A stretch of DNA of 7,160 bases, from assembly GCA_913058025.1 (NCBI GenBank), contig CAJXPN010000213.1:1-7160 (forward strand). Direction: 5' to 3'. The position numbers and the translations under genes were made by a program. This DNA is from an uncultured Myxococcales bacterium (GTDB lineage Bacteria > Myxococcota_A > Bradymonadia > Bradymonadales > Bradymonadaceae). The notes beneath the pieces are model-generated. The model was given only the letters and a program-made list of their open reading frames with translations, made no database searches and was not told the DNA's origin. The first letter of the stretch is position 1; the number at the start of each line of letters is the position of its first letter. This document shows, piece by piece, positions 3,888 through 7,160 of this stretch.

Positions 3888-6659
3888 TCAGAAGGTCCAG
3901 TCGACGCCGCCCATGATCGTCCTGAAGCCGCCGGGCTGGATGCCCTGGGGGCGGCGAGACGCGACGTGCACGTCCCCGGTGAGGTTCTTGCCGGACACGA
4001 ACACCGTCAGGTCCCAGGGCGAGTGCGTGTAGGCCACGCGCGCGTCCAGGGTGAAGTACGCGTCGATGCGGCCGTTCGTACCGTCGAGCGTGGCGTCCTG
4101 GGTCTCGAAGTTGTCGGCGAACTGCTCCCCGACGTACGTGCCGCTGATCTGTGCGCTCGCGCCGACGGGGTGCACGTAGCCCAGGACGAAGTTGAGCAGG
4201 TGGCCAGGGGCGTAGGGGAGCCTGTTGCCCGAGATGTCGTCGGTCCAGCCGTCGCCGAAGGTCGCCTGGGTGAGCGTGTAGTTGATCGTGAGGGGCAGGC
4301 TCATCTCGCCGACGTCGAGGTGGGTCAGCGCGTCGTAGGTCGCGGAGAGCTCCACGCCCATGTGCGTCGTCTGCCCTGCGTTCACGAGGCCGTTGGCCAC
4401 CACGCCTGAGGCCTCGGTCGGCTCGATGATCTGGTTGGAGAAGTCGAGCAGGAACCCGGTCAGCTCTCCCGAGAGCCAGTCCTCCATCCTGCCACGCGCG
4501 CCGAGCTCGTAGTTGATGGAGTACTCGGGTTCGAGGTCGAGCACCTCTCCGTCCGAGCCCACCGCGTCCTGGGTGCGCGGCGGCGAGAAGCCACGGTGCG
4601 CGCCCGCGTACACGGTGAGCTCGTCGAGGACGTCGTAGGAGACGCCCAGGCCCGGGATCACCGCCGCGGTCGTGACGCTCTCGTCGATCGGGCCGCGCAG
4701 GTCGGTCGGCGTGCCCGACTCGTCGCGCTGGCGGTAGATCTTGCGCTGTGAGCTCAGGACCTCGATTCGGGCGCCCGGTGAGACGCGCAGCGCCCCGTCG
4801 AGCATCATGAAGCGGTTGAGCGCGTAGAGGGCGAGCGCGTTGCCGTAGTAGCGCTCGTCCTCTCGGATGACGCCGCTGAGCGAGCCGCCGTTCTCACCGT
4901 TGATGCGCTGGTTCTTGAACACCTCGGTGTGCACGCGGGCGCCAGCGAGCAGCTCGCCCTCGACGCCCTCGCCCAGGCCGTAGTTCCATGTCGCGCGCGA
5001 CTCCACGCCTGCCACGTCGTAGTAGCGGTTGCGGTTGCCCGTGCTGTCCCTGAAGAACACGCCGGAGCCGTCCTTGGGCGCGTCGGCGAAGTCGACCTGC
5101 TCGCCGGAGCCGTTGATGACGCGGTCGTAGGCCGTGCCTGGGTCACAGGCGTCCTCGGTGGCGCACCGGTCGAAGTCCTGGCGCTGCCACTCGCGGCTGA
5201 CCTGCTGGGCGTAGGCGGTGGTCTGGAGCAGGACCGACTCACCCAGGAGCGCGTGGTGGCGCAGGTGCGCGCCGTAGCGGCGCACCGGGAAGCGGTCGTA
5301 GATCGCGAAGTTCTGGGTCGGGTCCGCGGCGAACTGGGGCGTGGTCAGGCCGAGGTAGGTCGAGCGCGAGAACTCGTCGTAGACGTTGAGTTTGACGTCG
5401 AACCACGAGGTCGGCGATGCCTGCGCGCGGAAACGCGCTGAGATGTCGGTCGCGGTGAGATCGAGCGATCGCGGGCCGTCGAAGCGGCGGTGGCCGACCT
5501 CGAAGAGGTAGCCGATCGCGCCGACCGTGTCGCCGACGCTGCCAGAGGCGGACACGTAGCCGAACGAGCCTGCCTGCGCGCGCACGTTCGCCGTGAACTC
5601 CTCGGGCGGCGCGTGCGTCACGAAGTTGACCACGCCGCCCACTGTCTGCGGGCCGTACAGGATCGCGCCCGCGCCCTTGATGACCTCTATCCTCTCGACC
5701 CGTTCGATCGGCGGTGCGTAGTAGAGGCCCGGGTTCATGTAGGGCGCGGTGGCGATCGGGATGCCGTCCTCGAGGACGAGCGCGCCGCGACTTCGCTCGG
5801 GGTCGAGCCCGCGGATGCTGATGTTCGGGCGCAGGCTCATGCCGTCCTCGCCGACGAGGTGTACGCCGGTCACGCGCCGCAGCATCTCGGAGGTGTCCAG
5901 CGGCGCGGCGGCCTCGATCTGCTCGGACGTGACGACAGCCGCGGCGCCCGGGATCTCGAGGAGTTCTCGGGGGCTCTCGCCTATGACGTCGAGGTCGGGC
6001 ATCACGAGCGCGCCGTCCTCCGAGAGCAGGTCATCCCCCTCGCCGTAGCCGTAGGGGCCGTCGCCCATGTTCGAGAGCTCGGGCTCGGGTATGGCGGAGG
6101 GGTCCTCGATCGGAGCGTCCACCACGGGAGCGTCCGCCACAGGGACGTCCGCGACGGGGACCTCGGGGATCATCGGCTTCGACGGCTCGTCGGGCGTCTC
6201 CGTGACCGGCTGCTCGGGCGTCTCGGGCTGAACGGGAGGTTCCGGTGCGGTTGGGGTCGCGGGCTCGCCGTCGCCTAGCGAGGGCTCGCCCGGCGTGATC
6301 TGTCCATCTGGCTCGTCGACAGGTGCGTCGGGCGTCTCGGGTGACGACACTGGCGTGTCCGGCCCGACGGCCTCGCCTCCAACGGGCTCCGCGGGTGACC
6401 CGTCGGTCTCTTTCGGCGCGGTCTTCTTCGCGTCAGCCTTCTTCGCGTCGGCCTTCTTCGCGTCGGCCTTCTTCGCGTCAGCCTTCTTCGCGTCGACCTT
6501 CTCCACGGGAGGGGCGTCGCCATCGGAGGGCGTCGTGGCCTCCTCGGTGGACGTGGCCTCGACGGTGTCGTCGGAGGTCTCGGTGTCCTGCGCGAGCGCG
6601 GACGTGGATGTCGAGAGGATGAGCGCGGCGAGGAGGCAGCGCGTGGAGGCGTGACGCAT
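3888..6659 (-). CDS. FecA-like TonB-dependent outer-membrane receptor with a long low-complexity N-terminal extension
   Basis: A 923-residue outer-membrane ligand-gated porin that imports a substrate with energy passed on by TonB. Residues 1-23 are a signal peptide (hydrophobic LLAALIL, cleavage after ALA at 21-23). Residues 24-215 are a Pro/Glu/Thr/Asp-rich extension with a DAKKA repeat at about 56-79 and PVAD-type repeats at 168-186. A TonB-box-like LDVIGE lies at 223-228. The plug (about 230-355) has PNISIRGL at 278-285, LEDGIPIATAPY at 296-307 and YGPQTVGGVVNFVT at 335-348, all close to E. coli FecA. The barrel runs from about 360 to the terminal Phe of VDWTF, and the FecA-like GEQFADN and GTNGRID segments are visible near the end. 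Cys499 and Cys505 may form a loop disulfide. The N-terminal signalling domain of E. coli FecA is absent. ATG 6659 is preceded by AGGAA (6668-6672) at 8-base spacing. A ferric chelate is the likely ligand by family, not proven. Confidence 0.93.
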   Translation of the reverse strand: MRHASTRCLLAALILSTSTSALAQDTETSDDTVEATSTEEATTPSDGDAPPVEKVDAKKADAKKADAKKADAKKADAKKTAPKETDGSPAEPVGGEAVGPDTPVSSPETPDAPVDEPDGQITPGEPSLGDGEPATPTAPEPPVQPETPEQPVTETPDEPSKPMIPEVPVADVPVADAPVVDAPIEDPSAIPEPELSNMGDGPYGYGEGDDLLSEDGALVMPDLDVIGESPRELLEIPGAAAVVTSEQIEAAAPLDTSEMLRRVTGVHLVGEDGMSLRPNISIRGLDPERSRGALVLEDGIPIATAPYMNPGLYYAPPIERVERIEVIKGAGAILYGPQTVGGVVNFVTHAPPEEFTANVRAQAGSFGYVSASGSVGDTVGAIGYLFEVGHRRFDGPRSLDLTATDISARFRAQASPTSWFDVKLNVYDEFSRSTYLGLTTPQFAADPTQNFAIYDRFPVRRYGAHLRHHALLGESVLLQTTAYAQQVSREWQRQDFDRCATEDACDPGTAYDRVINGSGEQVDFADAPKDGSGVFFRDSTGNRNRYYDVAGVESRATWNYGLGEGVEGELLAGARVHTEVFKNQRINGENGGSLSGVIREDERYYGNALALYALNRFMMLDGALRVSPGARIEVLSSQRKIYRQRDESGTPTDLRGPIDESVTTAAVIPGLGVSYDVLDELTVYAGAHRGFSPPRTQDAVGSDGEVLDLEPEYSINYELGARGRMEDWLSGELTGFLLDFSNQIIEPTEASGVVANGLVNAGQTTHMGVELSATYDALTHLDVGEMSLPLTINYTLTQATFGDGWTDDISGNRLPYAPGHLLNFVLGYVHPVGASAQISGTYVGEQFADNFETQDATLDGTNGRIDAYFTLDARVAYTHSPWDLTVFVSGKNLTGDVHVASRRPQGIQPGGFRTIMGGVDWTF
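6423..6497 (-). repeat. Five tandem 15-bp units encoding the DAKKA repeat of the receptor
   Basis: Units 6423-6437, 6438-6452, 6453-6467, 6468-6482 and 6483-6497 follow CTTCTTCGCGTCRGC, the last ending GAC. Each adds five codons (Ala-Asp-Ala-Lys-Lys in rotation). Loss or gain of a unit keeps the frame, so slippage would change only the length of the Lys-rich linker. Confidence 0.9.
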
Positions 6660-6722
6660 GGGCGTGGTTCCTGTCGACCCGCGAGGCAGGCGCCCCGTGT
6701 CGGTCAGGGTGACGCGTGGGCG

Positions 6723-7112
6723 CTATCGGATCGTGTACTTGATGGGGATGTCGAGCGCCTGGCTGTTCCAGCCGAGTCCATCCGGGGGTCTGGGCAACGA
6801 ACCCATTCGGCGTACCGTCTCGAGCGCGCCGTCGTCCAGGACTTTGTGTCCAGAGCTCTTGCGTATGGTCGCGGAGAGGACGCGGCCGTCGGCGTCGATG
6901 GTGATTCGGACGTAGGCCACGCCGGTCAGGCGAGCGCGCTTGGCGAGGCGAGGGTAGTGCTTGTGGCGGTTGAGCTCGAGGAAGACTGCCTTGCGGTAGC
7001 CCTTGAGCAGGCCGGCGCGGTCGACGCCGCCGCCCAGGCCCTTTCCTCCGACGCCGCTGCGCACGGAGCGGCCGCGGGCGCCGCGCGTCTCGGAGCCGTC
7101 GTCGGGTAGAGC
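6723..7112 (-). CDS. tonB: TonB-family energy transducer, C-terminal 129 residues, 5'-truncated
   Basis: This is the periplasmic end of a TonB protein, which passes the proton-motive force from ExbB/ExbD in the inner membrane to outer-membrane receptors. Native residues 36-129 are a TonB C-terminal domain: YRKAVFLELNRHKHYP with the typical Tyr-Pro at 53-54, then GVAYVRITIDADGRV (64-78), a helix with LDDGALETVRRM (92-103), and the closing strand IPIKYTIR at the very end. Before it is a Gly/Arg/Ser-rich linker (about 11-30, GVGGKGLGGG) instead of the Pro-rich one common in TonB. The N-terminal membrane anchor is beyond the contig end. The first five residues of the open frame (MYKRQ) are adapter. 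The receptor gene starts 63 bp downstream in the same direction, so the two are probably co-transcribed and functional partners. Other TonB-like transducers, for example for TolA-like or motility roles, cannot be excluded but the neighbour argues for uptake. Confidence 0.92.
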   Translation of the reverse strand, partial: ALPDDGSETRGARGRSVRSGVGGKGLGGGVDRAGLLKGYRKAVFLELNRHKHYPRLAKRARLTGVAYVRITIDADGRVLSATIRKSSGHKVLDDGALETVRRMGSLPRPPDGLGWNSQALDIPIKYTIR

Positions 7113-7160
7113 CTGTCTCTTATACACATCTCCGAGCCCACGAGACAGGCAGAAATCTCG
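7113..7160 (-). other. Nextera i7 adapter, reverse complement (sequencing artefact)
   Basis: Exact reverse complement of bases 1-48: mosaic end CTGTCTCTTATACACATCT (7113-7131), adapter, the same index and the P7 end. It truncates the TonB gene and produces the spurious N-terminal peptide MYKRQ on the - strand. The inverted pair formed with bases 1-48 is technical, not a biological terminal repeat. Confidence 0.98.

Noticed and set aside
3561..4409. 282-codon + strand open frame crossing repeat B into the receptor
   Set aside because: It starts in plain intergenic DNA, passes through the repeat and continues antisense to the receptor, with no domain pattern.
4929..6278. Two long + strand open frames (4929-5441 and 5490-6278)
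   Set aside because: Both lie antisense to the receptor and have the low-complexity composition of shadow frames; the receptor reading has signal peptide, plug and barrel motifs.
1..7160. Perfect 48-bp terminal inverted repeats suggesting a transposon or linear replicon
   Set aside because: The sequence is the Nextera read-2 adapter with an i7 index and P7 end, including the engineered Tn5 mosaic end; it comes from library preparation.

Overview
The window is an assembled fragment of a GC-rich Gram-negative chromosome. Both ends carry an untrimmed Illumina Nextera adapter (1-48 and its reverse complement 7113-7160), so native DNA is about 49-7112 and both terminal genes are cut by the contig, not by biology. 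TonB-dependent outer-membrane uptake genes show a Gram-negative envelope. The high GC, the style of the split acyl-CoA carboxylase and the repeat-rich intergenic DNA would fit a myxobacterial or other deltaproteobacterial relative, but that assignment is an inference from general impression only.

Layout. On the + strand: the C-terminal end of a biotin carboxylase (50-556); a small biotin carrier protein (611-1138), which together with it forms a split acyl-CoA carboxylase alpha subunit; a strong hairpin (1150-1179) and a near-perfect 25-bp palindrome (1216-1240) in the gap; a SerA-type phosphoglycerate dehydrogenase with a C-terminal ACT-like domain (1269-2603); an intergenic repeat (2611-2822); an unrecognised 200-residue protein with GTG start (2907-3509); and about 235 bp without a gene. 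On the - strand, converging on these: a second, inverted copy of the intergenic repeat (3746-3887), a FecA-like TonB-dependent receptor (3888-6659), and upstream of it the C-terminal part of a TonB-family energy transducer (6723-7112).

How the parts work together. The first two genes would load biotin and carboxylate an acyl-CoA. The dehydrogenase gene is separated from them by terminator-like and operator-like structures and probably has its own control. The TonB protein and the receptor lie 63 bp apart in the same direction and look like an operon for energised uptake across the outer membrane, possibly of ferric citrate or a similar chelate.

The most unusual structure is in the middle. 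Two copies of one intergenic repeat each begin right after the stop codon of one of two convergent genes. They therefore face each other and bracket a 923-bp segment holding one lower-GC gene of unknown function. This could be a mobile or invertible cassette, or a 3'-end-associated repeat family; the sequence alone does not decide between them.
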